DNA of 64,000 nucleotides from Moniliella sp. 'wahieum' (taxonomy: Eukaryota > Basidiomycota > Moniliellomycetes > Moniliellales > Moniliellaceae). The notes below the pieces were generated by a model, which was not told the DNA's origin, searched no databases, and saw only the letters and a program-made list of their open reading frames with translations. Location: contig RSEE01000106.1 of the NCBI GenBank assembly GCA_003971905.1, positions 62,001 through 126,000 of the forward strand. Direction: 5' to 3'. Positions 47,153-58,804 of this stretch are shown here, piece by piece; position 1 is the first letter of the stretch; each line of letters opens with the position of its first letter. Position numbers and translations under genes: made by a program.

Positions 47153-47871
47153 GAGACGGTGAGCCCCGCCGATCGATCATCCCATCTCGGGGCGCGCGGG
47201 GGGATGGCGAGTGTCTGAGGCTGGACTACACTGTGTGTCTCCTTGCTTCTCCGGCACGTCACTATCCCTCGATCACTAGATCACTCGACCACCCCTCGCT
47301 CTTCCCTGGCGCTTGCCTCCGACCGTCGATCGAACGCACAGGCTGGACAGCCAGCCACGCGCGCCGGACAGGCGCTCTGCTCCGCCCGCCTCAGGAGCGC
47401 AGGCGCTGTGCTGAGGCCATCGATGATCGCCATCATCCCCCGCGCTCCCCACGCTCCCCACCACACCCGACTCACACGCACCGCCTCACTGACGTCATCC
47501 CACTCACTCCCCACACGATCCATCACCCACACTAAGTACGCACATGCCATTTGGGCCGTGTTCAACGACGTTCAACACGTTCAACCTTCAAGCTTCAACC
47601 TCCAACCGACCATCTCACTCTCGATCCTCTCGGCACGGGCCCTCGTCTCTCTGCCCCTGGGCCGCCCCATGTGGCAAGGGGAGTTGGGTCTGGTATAATC
47701 CCAATCGTCGTGTTTGAGGTTTTATTCCCTCTAACATAGAGTACGCGTAGCTTTGCCCAGCTTGGAATTCCCCGCAGCCAGAGAGAGAGAGTGCTGGCCA
47801 CTCCTAGTAGTTCACCAATCGCACCACCCACTCGCCAGCCCATCTTCCCGCACGCCACAGTCCTGATCAGT
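47153..47871. other. Spacer, no gene seen
   Basis: Presumed divergent promoter space. GTTCAA-type repeats occur at 47560-47600. Confidence 0.45.
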
Positions 47872-48311
47872 ATGTCTCAGCCCAGCACCCCCTTGCCAGT
47901 GCGCCGCCTTGCAGTCCCGTGTCCCGCCCAACTCCGACTTTGCTCAACCCTGCTCGCCTTTCTTCCCCCCCCCCCCCCGGAAACCGCCTTCTACTAACGA
48001 TTGGGTGACCGACGTTGTCTCCTCCCGCATCCATCGACATCAACCCCCACCTCATCGGTTGCCTCCCCCGGCCTTGGTCCGGCCGTACAGCCGCAGGACT
48101 TGATCCCATCCGTCATCAGCGGCGGGGGTACGACCTCCCCGACTGACGCAAGCAATGGTCAGTGTGAATGGCGTCGAATCGGACACCACGAGATGTACTA
48201 CATTGGTTCCACAATATCCCGTTTGTCCTGATGTTGGCACTCTTCTCCTTTTTCTTCCTACCCGTGGCGATCAAGGGGTTCGCCCGTATACTCCTTTCCT
48301 TTGCTCGTTAG
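47872..48311 (+). CDS. Possible small single-helix membrane protein
   Basis: This is unrecognised and weakly supported. The Met at 47872 (MSQPSTPLPVRR) opens a Pro/Ser-rich stretch that continues after frame changes (PSTNDWVTDVVSS; then VQPQDLIPSVISGGG). The final part, 48168-48311, is one uninterrupted frame with a strong hydrophobic segment, IPFVLMLALFSFFFLPVAI, flanked by basic residues (TPRDVLHWFHN before, KGFAR after). A cytosolic disordered N-terminus with one membrane helix would fit. It may instead be part of a larger gene continuing right, where a 418-codon open frame (48155-49411) overlaps in another frame without motifs. Confidence 0.3.
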
Positions 48312-49782
48312 GCCGCCCCATCCACAGGCCGAGTGAACGCGCGCACAGTCCACCCTCCAATTGCACAGGTCTGAAAAGTAGCAGGACCCTAGCTATACGC
48401 TCTATGTCCAGATGCGTATACCAGTTGCGTACCCCTTTGCACGATTGGGTCCAGGGTTCGGTCGAACACCCTCTATCGCCCAGCATCGGTCTTGGTGCTG
48501 GTTTCCACCGTTTCGGCCGCCACGCAGCTCCAGCGTACGGTCCTTGGTCCAGCCCTGGGCCCAACTCTAAACTTGTTTGGATATTACAGCTAAAGAGTGG
48601 ATCCTGGGAGACCGTCATGGTCCGCTGCTCATGTATTTGGTTGATGGGTGCCCACGTTGGGGGGGTTCCTATACGTTCCTCGCCCATCTCCCTCCGGGCT
48701 TGGATGCACCGCTGGATGGTTCGACATTCTTGTGTGCAAAACCTTGGGCTCTTTGTCGTCGGGTTCATGTGCACTGTGATCGTATCAACAGTGCCAGTAA
48801 AACTTCCTCGTGCTTCTCTGTTCCTCTGTACAAATAATGCCCTCCCGATCGAGATCTCAACACTCCATCTCTCTGTGTGCTACGTTTTCAGGTGCTATTA
48901 TGTGCTGGGTGCAGTGGATCATGGTTCCACCTACTGTATGCTTCTCGCGCCGCCGCCACCCGGCCAATGCGATTTGGCATACTGTATCTCTTCATTCATC
49001 TTTTTCCTGCTCTCCCCTAACCCCCTAGCCTACTTCGGCCCCAATCCTGCCGGCGTGCAGTGCTCCATATGTTGTCGTAACCGACCGTCCCCCCACCTCC
49101 GCCGCTTCGATTCAGGTTGGGGCTCGATTGATCTCTTTGTTGCTTTTCGGTCTGTACCACTCTGTACCGTGCGCCAAGCGCTTTGGGACGACACATGCCA
49201 TGATACCATCATCTCGGGACCCAGTGCGCTTGCCGAGGGGACCGCATACGATCTGAAAACTGTGAGAACTGCCACCACTGGGAGAGAGATCTGGGGGGGG
49301 AACCTGAGCAGGGAGGGAACAAAACTAGCAATTTCATTGGACGAACATGTTATTACTGTTCAACCCGACTACCATGGGGACGGAGGTGTTCCTGAAGGTC
49401 CATGGGATTGACGTTCTCGCGTCCGATCCGTTGCTCCTTTTCCTCCTTCCACAGTGGGAAGCTTGGTATTCACAGTCGGCGTCAGAAGGTGGACGTTGTT
49501 GGTTGTTAGTTGGAGTCCTCGCTGCCGCCGCAGCGCCACGCCAGTGCCAAAAAATACGCACTGGGTCACGTGCATGGGCGCTAGGGTTGGATGGTGGTTG
49601 GGGTTTTGTTTTGGTCCGCCAGCAACGCTTTGGCGACGACCACGTTTTCCTTTTCCTCTTTTTGCTCTTCTGGCCTTCGGCTGCCGCTACCACCACCACC
49701 GCTACTGCCGCGCTACTGCCGCTACGACTGCCGCTGCACCCCCCCCCCCCCCCCTCCTCTCTTTCTCACCCCCTCCGTCGCC
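48312..49782. other. Unresolved stretch with long motif-free frames
   Basis: The plus strand is open for 418 codons (48155-49411), and other frames are open locally (48577-48837). None has a motif, and codon content differs from that of the recognised genes nearby. A long C run (49740-49754) directly precedes NUP53. The last part is the NUP53 promoter. Confidence 0.4.
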
Positions 49783-51276
49783 ATGTGGAGCTCCCAGCCG
49801 CACACGATTGGCGCCATGCCCCACACCCCCACCCCGTCGGCCTTGGCCCCCGCCGCGGAACCCCCCGCCTCACCAGCCGACCGCAGCGCCAATTACTTGC
49901 CTGGCTACCTGAGCAAGATCAAGGATACCAGGGTACGTTTCTTTCTGATCTCTTCCCTTTTGTTTCTTTGCGGGAACCAGCTCTGCTGGTGTGCTACTCC
50001 TCCTCCTCGTTTTCCTCACTAACCTTCCCGCTCGATCAGCCCTACTCGTCTCCTCTCCAAGCCAACCCTTCTCGTCCTCCCCCGCCGCAGGCCGATGAGA
50101 CCGGGAGCGACAGCGTGCTCCTCGCCCCGCACCGGCAATCCGCCCACTCCGCCTCGCCGCAGCATGCTTTCTCCTCGAGCTTTTTCCAGCCACGCCACTC
50201 GGCCCGGTTCAACGACTCGTTTGCCACCAACACCGACTTTGGTCCTGCTGCCACGGGCAACTTGTCTGTCGGACCGGGCGGGTCGCTGCGTAGCTTTCGC
50301 TCCCCAGCCGCACGCGGCAGAGATAGCGTGTTTGGTCCTTCGGGTCTACGCGCACGCGGTAACCCCGAGCCTTTGGGCTTGACTCCTAGCGCTAGCTTTA
50401 GCTTTAGCGTTCATGATCCCGGGCTCGTTGGTCGAGGACGATCAGCCGCCTCCGCCCGTCCAATCCCTCGAGGACGAAGAGGTTATGAATACTTCGACGA
50501 GCACTGCTCCGGGGCTGGGACTGGGACTGGGATCAGGGTCGGGATCGGGATCGGGATCGGGGCAGGGATCGGGTCCGGGACCCGGGTTGGGTTCGGGATG
50601 GCCACCTTCTTCCACCCCTACGCTCTCGGCTAGGGGGACGACGAACGTTCTGCCTTCCCCCGCTGGTGCACCTGCCTTGGTCCCCGCGACACGGGAGGAA
50701 AATAGCAAGGTACGCACAGTACTCTTGTTTGGTTTCCCGCGTTCGTTGGAGGCACTGGTCCTGGACCACTTTGGTACCGGTCTCGTTTCGTCCGAGTGGG
50801 TCCCGCTCTCCCACGCTCAAGATGGGCCCGGGTACGTCCAAGCGGTCTATGCCGATGCTGGCGCTGCGTTCCGTGCGCTCCGTCGGTCGGGCGAGTTGGT
50901 CGCGGGCTTAGCTATGGTCGGCGTGCGCGTTCAGGACGACGAGGTTAACCGCCTACTCCTCCTAGACGGCTTGGCATCAGCTTCGGTTTCAGGTTCAGGC
51001 TTGGTCACTGACCATCGGTCCGGATCAACAGCTCACCCTGCAGCTACGGCTTCAACGCCCCAGTCCCGACCGCGTCCCCGCGCTTCCATGGGCCGACCAA
51101 TGAGCGTGATAGGAACGAAAGACTCGGCCTTGGCGCCCCCCGCCGCCGATACGTCCGCCTCCTTTTTCCGCTTGCCTGGATGGTCTAGCCCGGCTAACAA
51201 GACCCAGGACTTGCCCCCGGCCGGGAACCGGTCTTCCTTCTTGGGTCGCGTCAATGACGCTGTGTTTGGCTGGTAA
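49783..51276 (+). CDS. NUP53: Nucleoporin Nup53/Nup35 (MPPN/RRM_NUP35)
   Basis: This nuclear-pore linker nucleoporin binds membranes and the Nic96/Nup170 side of the pore. Exon 1 (49783-49932) encodes MWSSQPHTIGAMPHTPTPSA up to PGYLSKIKDTR, and exon 2 starts PYSSPL after a 107-bp intron (49933-50039, GTACGT donor). The middle is disordered with isolated FG and a Gly-Ser repeat (near 50520-50590). The RRM-like dimerisation domain (about 50707-50940) reads TVLLFGFPRSLEALVLDHF, ISEWVPL-like SSEWVPLSH, YVQAVYADAGAAFRALRR and AMVGVRV. The protein ends FLGRVNDAVFGW, the amphipathic membrane-binding C-terminus typical of Nup53/Nup59. Exon 2 is one base over a multiple of three, matching one frame jump near 50420. 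Length is about 460 residues. Confidence 0.92.
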
Positions 51277-51777
51277 CCGGGACCCGGGAACCAGGAACCA
51301 GGAACCGGGAACCAGTAACAGGTAACCAGGGTAATAGGTACCTGGGAACTGGGTAGGGTGACGACGTTGAGACGTCAACTTGACGCGTAAAAACGTATAG
51401 GTTGTCGCTTCGCTCCCGCTCTTTTCGTTGCCCTCGTCCTCGGTCCTGCCCCCCCCCACCCTCGGCCAGAACTCAAAAGCATACTGTGCCCCCTCCCCTC
51501 CTCCTTCTCTCCCAGATCCCTTCGTCTCTTCGCCCTCAAATCACTTGATGCATCTACCTTCCCCCACTTTTCTCCCCGTCGGCACGGCATGTAATTCTTT
51601 AGACACCCGATTCCAGGCTCTAGACTCTCGTCCCCCTCTTCCGCCTTCACTTGTATAGATAGCAAGAGGGAGCCGTTGCCTTGCTACTTTGCTACAGAAC
51701 ACCAAAACCGAAACGCATTCGTCGTTTCCCTGCTAGTACCAGTACCCGTACGCTTTGCCCGTTCGTGGGGGGGGAGG
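51277..51777. other. Convergent 3' spacer
   Basis: It begins with a degenerate GGGAACCAGGAACC repeat (51279-51345), followed by pyrimidine-rich sequence. No gene seen. Confidence 0.55.
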
Positions 51778-53595
51778 TTACGGGCGGTAGCCCAGGCTAC
51801 GACCTGGGATGGGCGCGTGGGCACCTTGCCGAGGCGGGCCTGTAGGCACCTGGCGCGCAATCACAGCTTGTTGGTTGCGCGTGGCAAAGTCCACCAAGGC
51901 CCTGGCCGTGCGTTCCGGCGCATCTTCATGCAACACGTGTCCGACATCAGGAAAGACAAGTAGTTGGAACTTGCCCTGCATCTGGCCTAGTAGTAACGCC
52001 TTGTCCAGCCGGTCCGCCCCGGCCAAGATGAGTAACCGCGCACAACGCACACCCAGAAACCCACTGCTCAACCCTTGGAACCAGGAACGCCAAAACGGTT
52101 CGGTCGCAGCCAAGTTGTGGCTCCACACGTATGCGTGGGTCGTGTCGACTTGTGGGACTGGCGCGGGAAGCCGGTCACGTTCTTCCTCTTTCTCCTCCTC
52201 GTTTGGTTCGGGGTGCTCGTCTCGCCTACCCTCGTGTTCTCCCTCCAACTCAGGTTCGGCATCGTCCAGGTCTTCCATCGTCTCCTCTTCTTCTTCTTCT
52301 TCTTGCCCCGCCCCGCCACGCACGGGAGGAACGTAATGCGGATTAGGCCGGACCAGCGGCGGCACACTCCGCCGTGCCGAATCACGATTATGGATCGTAC
52401 CGCTCGCCACGTGCCACTGGATCGCAGCGGGCACCGAAGTAAAGCCACTGGGGAACGAAGCGACCATAGCTCGCATCGTAGGTAACGCTTCCATCGCCGT
52501 ACCTTCCACCACATCCAGTACCGCCACCCCGGTCAAATGTACATGTGGTAACGCACCCTTTTTGCTGCCCCCCACTGGGGCCAAGGCATGGGCCACAGCC
52601 GTGGCTACCCCTCCCATACTGTGCCCGACCAGTACCAGTCGCACATCTCTTTCCGGGGGCAACACACGCCGCAACACCGCTACCGCATCAAGTGTCAACG
52701 TATCCAACGACATGTTCAGTGGCTCAGACCAGCCAACGTGCCGCGTACGTCCATGACCACGACAATCGTACGTCAACACCCCGGCCGTACCTTGCGTCAA
52801 GCGCGTCACTGCACGCGCCAACAACCCAAATGATAACCCGGCGTACCCAGCTCCATGAAACAACACATAAATCGTTCCGGGTCCTTGCGTGTTGGCTGCA
52901 GCGGCTACTTGCGCCCCAGCACTCGGGTGCACCGTATCGGTCGTCACGCGGGCCGCGGGAACCGCTCGCCGAGACGCTTCTTCTTCCTCCTCCTCGTCCG
53001 ATACGTGCGGCGGCGTCAGCGCGGCTAGCTCCGCATCGGAAGCCCCAGGTCCCGTGGTAGTGGCAGAGGCAGAGGCTGTAGAAGTCGGAGCCGGAACAGG
53101 ACCCTGAGCAGGAGCAGGAGACGACCCAGTAGGCGGGGTGTAGTACACACGAAACGTCGCTGTCTTACCCTCCACGCCCGTTTCCACCACATTGCTCTCG
53201 TTGCCAGGCGGGGGAAGTGGACAGGCAGCCGGGCGGGGCACGGGGTACGTCACATCCACCTCGAGCGCCTGGGCAAAACAGTCGTCGGCCGGGACAGGCG
53301 CCCAGGCAGGATCTTGTTCCACGGGTCTGCGGTGGCCGGCGAGACGCGGACGTACAGAGGGCATGCCCGGGTACGCAAGTGGGGCCAACCCATCGTCTTC
53401 CGCAGCTTCGTCCGTGCCGGAGCTCGGGTCGGCACCAAAGCCCGCCAGGGGGGCTGAGCTGAGCGCGTCCAGTTGCGCCTGCGCTTCAGCCAGCGCTGCG
53501 TCGATGTGGGAGCTGGGCGGGGGCGTGGACGTGTGGGAGCCAGCGTGTCCGCCGGCAGTGCCTTGGAGCACGCGGTGGCGCAGGTCGCTCGGCAT
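51778..53595 (-). CDS. PPE1: Protein phosphatase 2A methylesterase
   Basis: This alpha/beta hydrolase removes the C-terminal methyl ester from the PP2A catalytic subunit. The Met at 53595 (MPSDLRHRVLQ) matches the family's opening better than the upstream Met at 53682. The core has YVLFHGAGYAGLSFGLLAR (oxyanion region), TYDCRGHGRT, and the nucleophile elbow LVGHSMGG (near 52620). VLDVVEGTAMEALPTMR is diagnostic for PPE1. HVASGTIHN and DVGHVLHED (catalytic His near 51940) complete the triad region. An acidic loop of about 60 residues, rich in Glu (near 52300-52150), is inserted between elbow and His; such an acidic disordered loop is known in animal PME-1. The frame is uninterrupted for 606 codons, with no intron. 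Confidence 0.95.
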   Translation of the reverse strand: MPSDLRHRVLQGTAGGHAGSHTSTPPPSSHIDAALAEAQAQLDALSSAPLAGFGADPSSGTDEAAEDDGLAPLAYPGMPSVRPRLAGHRRPVEQDPAWAPVPADDCFAQALEVDVTYPVPRPAACPLPPPGNESNVVETGVEGKTATFRVYYTPPTGSSPAPAQGPVPAPTSTASASATTTGPGASDAELAALTPPHVSDEEEEEEASRRAVPAARVTTDTVHPSAGAQVAAAANTQGPGTIYVLFHGAGYAGLSFGLLARAVTRLTQGTAGVLTYDCRGHGRTRHVGWSEPLNMSLDTLTLDAVAVLRRVLPPERDVRLVLVGHSMGGVATAVAHALAPVGGSKKGALPHVHLTGVAVLDVVEGTAMEALPTMRAMVASFPSGFTSVPAAIQWHVASGTIHNRDSARRSVPPLVRPNPHYVPPVRGGAGQEEEEEEETMEDLDDAEPELEGEHEGRRDEHPEPNEEEKEEERDRLPAPVPQVDTTHAYVWSHNLAATEPFWRSWFQGLSSGFLGVRCARLLILAGADRLDKALLLGQMQGKFQLLVFPDVGHVLHEDAPERTARALVDFATRNQQAVIARQVPTGPPRQGAHAPIPGRSLGYRP

Positions 53596-53975
53596 GACGG
53601 AAGGCGGTGGGGGCAGGCCGGGGGGGCGCCGATGGAGCAGGAGGTCTGGTCTGGTCTGGTCAGCCAGGGGGCACCTGGGCACGGCCCCCCCGTCCCACTT
53701 GCAGAACGCACTTCAGCACACTCGCCCCCTGGCGCGCAGACGCACACTGCCCCCCTGCCCCCCGTCTATTCCGCCGCCGCCACACGCTCACCCATCGCCC
53801 GCCATCACGCATCATCCGTCGCATCGGTCCCAGCAGACGGAAGCACCCCCATCTCTAACCCACCGCCAGCGTCTCTTTGCGGCCTCGCCAGCTCCCCCGT
53901 CCAGCGCATCCAGTCCGCACGCCATAGAACCCGTCGGGGGTGTATAAGAGTAGCCCTGAGCCAAAAAAAGAGTCC
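53596..53975. other. PPE1 upstream region
   Basis: Presumed PPE1 promoter and tRNA 3' flank. The A7 run at 53963-53969, just 3' of the tRNA on the plus strand (T run on the coding strand), is the likely Pol III terminator. No gene seen. Confidence 0.5.
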
Positions 53976-54080
53976 TGGTCAATATGAGGCTTGAACTCAT
54001 GACCTTGGCATTACCAACACTCTTAACTCTTCAGCAGAGACGTATTAGTACCACGCTCTGACCAACTGAGCTAATCGACC
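53976..54080 (-). tRNA. tRNA-Ile(AAU) with 31-nt intron
   Basis: On the minus strand GGTCGAT pairs with ATTGACC and the discriminator is A. The D-arm is AGCTCAGTTGGTCAGAGC. The anticodon stem TGGTA faces TGCCA with loop CTAATA plus A, giving anticodon AAT. The T-arm sequence ATGAG-TTCAAGC-CTCAT is perfect. A 31-nt intron lies after position 37. A T7 run follows the gene and fits Pol III termination. Confidence 0.94.
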
Positions 54081-54586
54081 AATGATAACCCCCTGTTCCG
54101 TCAGATGGAGCTCCTGTCCCAACATTAGTATTGCTCGAGTGCACTCCATCCGCCCTTTCTCCACATGAGTAGCCAGTACTCGCTCCGACGCATTCGGGTC
54201 CTTATTGATGTACGAGTTCATTGCTTCTACTACCCCCCCTGAAGAGAGAGACGTGTGGGGCGGCGATAGGAATGTAAAAGGAGGTAAGATACAAAAAAAG
54301 AGACAAAACGCAGTGCAGCGCACACAAGCCGAGGCCAAGACACGAACGAGAACAAACAACGCATATACCAACAAACAGTCCCACTCTGTAGCGAGACGCG
54401 AGAGGCTAGAGAACGTGCGATGCTCTCGAAAGGCAACCGTCGTCAACCGCTCTTTCTCCTCGCACATCCTCCCATCCACCCTCCACAAAAGACAAACCGG
54501 CCCTCCGACGCAAAAGCCAGGAGGCCAGGAGGCTAAGAGGCTAGGAGGAATCCTACCTTTGTCCTCCGTCCTCATCGTCCGCATTC
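54081..54586. other. Spacer between tRNA-Ile and the unknown mitochondrial gene
   Basis: Lower-GC sequence with purine-rich patches; no gene seen. Confidence 0.5.
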
Positions 54587-55670
54587 TCATTCTTCCATGT
54601 CCTGGTGCAGCATGTAAAACTGTTCGCCGGTCCAACCAATGATGCTGAGCAACTGCCGTGCCTCCTCGATCGTCGCACCGTGCAACGTCACATGCAGCGT
54701 CTCGGCCCCGCGCGTGTAGGCATCGCGTAACCGTTCCACCAACTCATCCCCTGCCGTCGCAGGCGACAATGCACGCAGCAGGCCCTCTAGCGCACCCAGA
54801 CGTGCTCCCAACACGAACCGTTCCCCACTCACCTTCTGTACCGACGCAAGCCCCGAACGGACCACCTTGGCCTCGTCCCACCACTCGGCCTCCGTCGCGT
54901 TCGAGGGGGCAAACAGGATGGATCCAGACCCTGCTTGTGAGGTTGAGTGTGAGGTTGAGTGTGAGGTTGAGTGTGAGTGCGACGAGGCGGAATCGGTTGT
55001 AGCTTCTCGCTCCAACGTGGCGTGCAACACCGACGGACCATCAAGGAGAAACATCAGGTCCGGATCCAAGGGTACGGTGAGCGTAGTAGTGGGCAACTTG
55101 TCCAATGGCCGTGCCCGGGAGGCCGGGGTAGAGGAGAAATAACGTGCTTGTCCTGCCGCCGTAGGGATCTGGCCAGCGGCAGCCATGCGCATGGTACGTG
55201 CCCAGGCTAGTGTCGGCAACCGCTCAGCGGAACGCAGGCCCAGCGAAGCCAGCGTCACAGCGCGCAGCGCACGGTACGAAGGCGCCAGCGTCGCGGCCAG
55301 ACGGTGATGGGCGTGACAGCGCGGAACCCTTGCTGGGCAAAAGATCGGAGCGCACGGTGGCCCGCAGCCGAGGCGGGACGCAGCGCCAGGCGGAAAGGCA
55401 GAGCAGGACGAACAGGGCAGAGGGAGGAGGCGACGGCAGCGGGCACGGCACGCGCGACAGGTACAGCGCGCAGGGACGATGGCCGCAGCGAGGGGAAGAG
55501 AGAGCGGGAGCGGGAGTGGGAGTGGGCGGCAACAAGGGCCTTGGCAGCCGGGAGGGCAGCGAGAGCTTGGCGTAGATGGGGGCGGCGACGAGGCGGCGGG
55601 CGGCAAGCGCGGCGAGCGCAGCGCGGCGAAGGCCGGTCCATGCGGCGGCGGCGGGGTGGGTGGTGGGCAT
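54587..55670 (-). CDS. Unknown protein with mitochondrial-type N-terminus
   Basis: Not recognised. The Met at 55670 (MPTTHPAAAAW) precedes a basic, Ala-rich, acid-poor segment, LRRAALAALAARRLVAAPIY, a typical presequence. After an Arg/Pro/Ser-rich middle with frame jumps, the stretch from about 55240 is in one frame: TMRMAAAGQIPTAAGQARYF with FSSTP, then LPTTTLTVPLDPDLMFLLDG. A His/Ser/Thr repeat follows (SHSTSHSTSHST, encoded by a GAGGTTGAGTGT repeat near 54940-54980). The most conserved-looking part is the C-terminus: ERLRDAYTRGAETLHVTLHG and EEARQLLSIIGWTGEQFYML, ending HQDMEE. This could be a basidiomycete-specific mitochondrial protein. No catalytic motif is visible. Confidence 0.55.
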
Positions 55671-56203
55671 GGCGGATGGGATGTGAAGGCAGATGGAGAT
55701 GGAGATGGAGGTGGAGATGGAGATGGGGGTCCCCTCGCACGCACGCGCCACTCGACGAGCTGGAGGCTGGACAGGGGGAGGTGGTGGGGAGGGGGGGGGC
55801 GATTACTAAGGACAGCGTAAGGCAACGCCACATGCCAGGGGGCAGGCGCACGTGCACGGGCGGTTACGTCATTCGCCTGGCGGGTTGGGTTTGAAATTTG
55901 GGTTTTGAGTGCGCCGACAGAGGCTGTGCTGTGGTGCTGTGCAGTGCTGCGCCTGCTGCGCAACGCAGGCTAGGGTTCCCTTTGCCACCTGCCACGCGAA
56001 ACATTTAAGTTTCAAATTCACGTTCAAGTTCAACCCCGCATCCCAGCCGCACGTTACATTTCAACCGCCTAGTCAAACCTCTGCTCACGCTCACTATCAC
56101 TATCACTAGTCACTGCCACCGCCTCGGACTTCCGCCAACGCCGCCATCGTCCGCCACCGCATATACCCCCCCCCCATCCCCGCCGCCCGCCACACGCCTC
56201 GGC
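55671..56203. other. Divergent spacer
   Basis: A GGAGAT hexamer run (55686-55727) lies next to the minus-strand start, and GTTCAA/TTCAAA repeats lie at 56000-56035. No gene seen. Confidence 0.5.
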
Positions 56204-57039
56204 ATGGCCCCCACGCACCCCCACACGCCCCCCCGCCCACCAAGCCGCGCTGGCTCTCGCGCTGCCTGCCGCCCTTCCACCCACACCCGCCCCCCGCCCC
56301 ACACCCCGCCTCTTCGCCCCGCTCCCGCCCGGCGAGCTTCACTGCCACACGCGCCTTTGAGTCCTACGTCGCCACCAAGCACGCGCCCCCCCCTCCTCCT
56401 CCCCCTGCCTCTGCCCATTCGTCTGCTCCCATCACCACACCCTCCTCCTCCTCCTCCTCTCCCGCCGCGGCTCCTGCCCTCCCACCACTCCACCCGCCCA
56501 CGCGTCCTCCCCCGCAGCACACCCGCTCACTCAGCTGCCTCGCCACCGCGGGCGATCCCCATCCCATGCCCCACTTCTCTACCGCACGACGACGACGACG
56601 ACGACGACGATGATAACCATTACGAATCCGACAATGACGAGCAGGAGAAGAAGGCGTCGCTCCGTCTGGAGAGGAGGACAGCCGTCCGGCGCCCCCGTGC
56701 CCAGGCACACTTGCCCCCTCGGTCTTCTCTCGCTCCTCGGGGCACCTCATCCCCTTTTGCCATGGCTCTTGCCGTGGCGGTGGACGTTGAGGTTGAAGTC
56801 ACAGTCCCCGATTGGCTAAGGGTGCCGTCGCGTCAGTCGATCAAGCGACGCAGCCATGGCCTGTCCATCGTTACCTCCCCGCTGCCCCGCAGCACCGCGG
56901 TTCGGCCAGGGCCCAGGGAGGTACGCGCGTCCCTCCTGCTGCTGCGGCTGTTGCTGTGGCTGCGGCTGCGGATGCTGTGCTGCTGTTGGAACCAAAGGGA
57001 GGTGCGGCGCCCAGCAAACCCGGTTCTATCGTACCGTAG
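56204..57039 (+). CDS. Possible Pro/Ser-rich protein, unknown
   Basis: Weakly supported. The plus strand keeps a Pro/Ser/Thr/Ala composition with blocks in changing frames, such as TATRAFESYVATKHA (near 56345), a poly-Asp run (56585-56610) and DQATQPWPVHRYLPAAPQHR (near 56840). The best end is KGGAAPSKPGSIVP and a stop at 57037-57039. A GTACGC donor-like site at 56922 may mark an intron. No domain is visible; the start is arbitrary. Confidence 0.33.
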
Positions 57040-58804
<1,765 letters not shown>

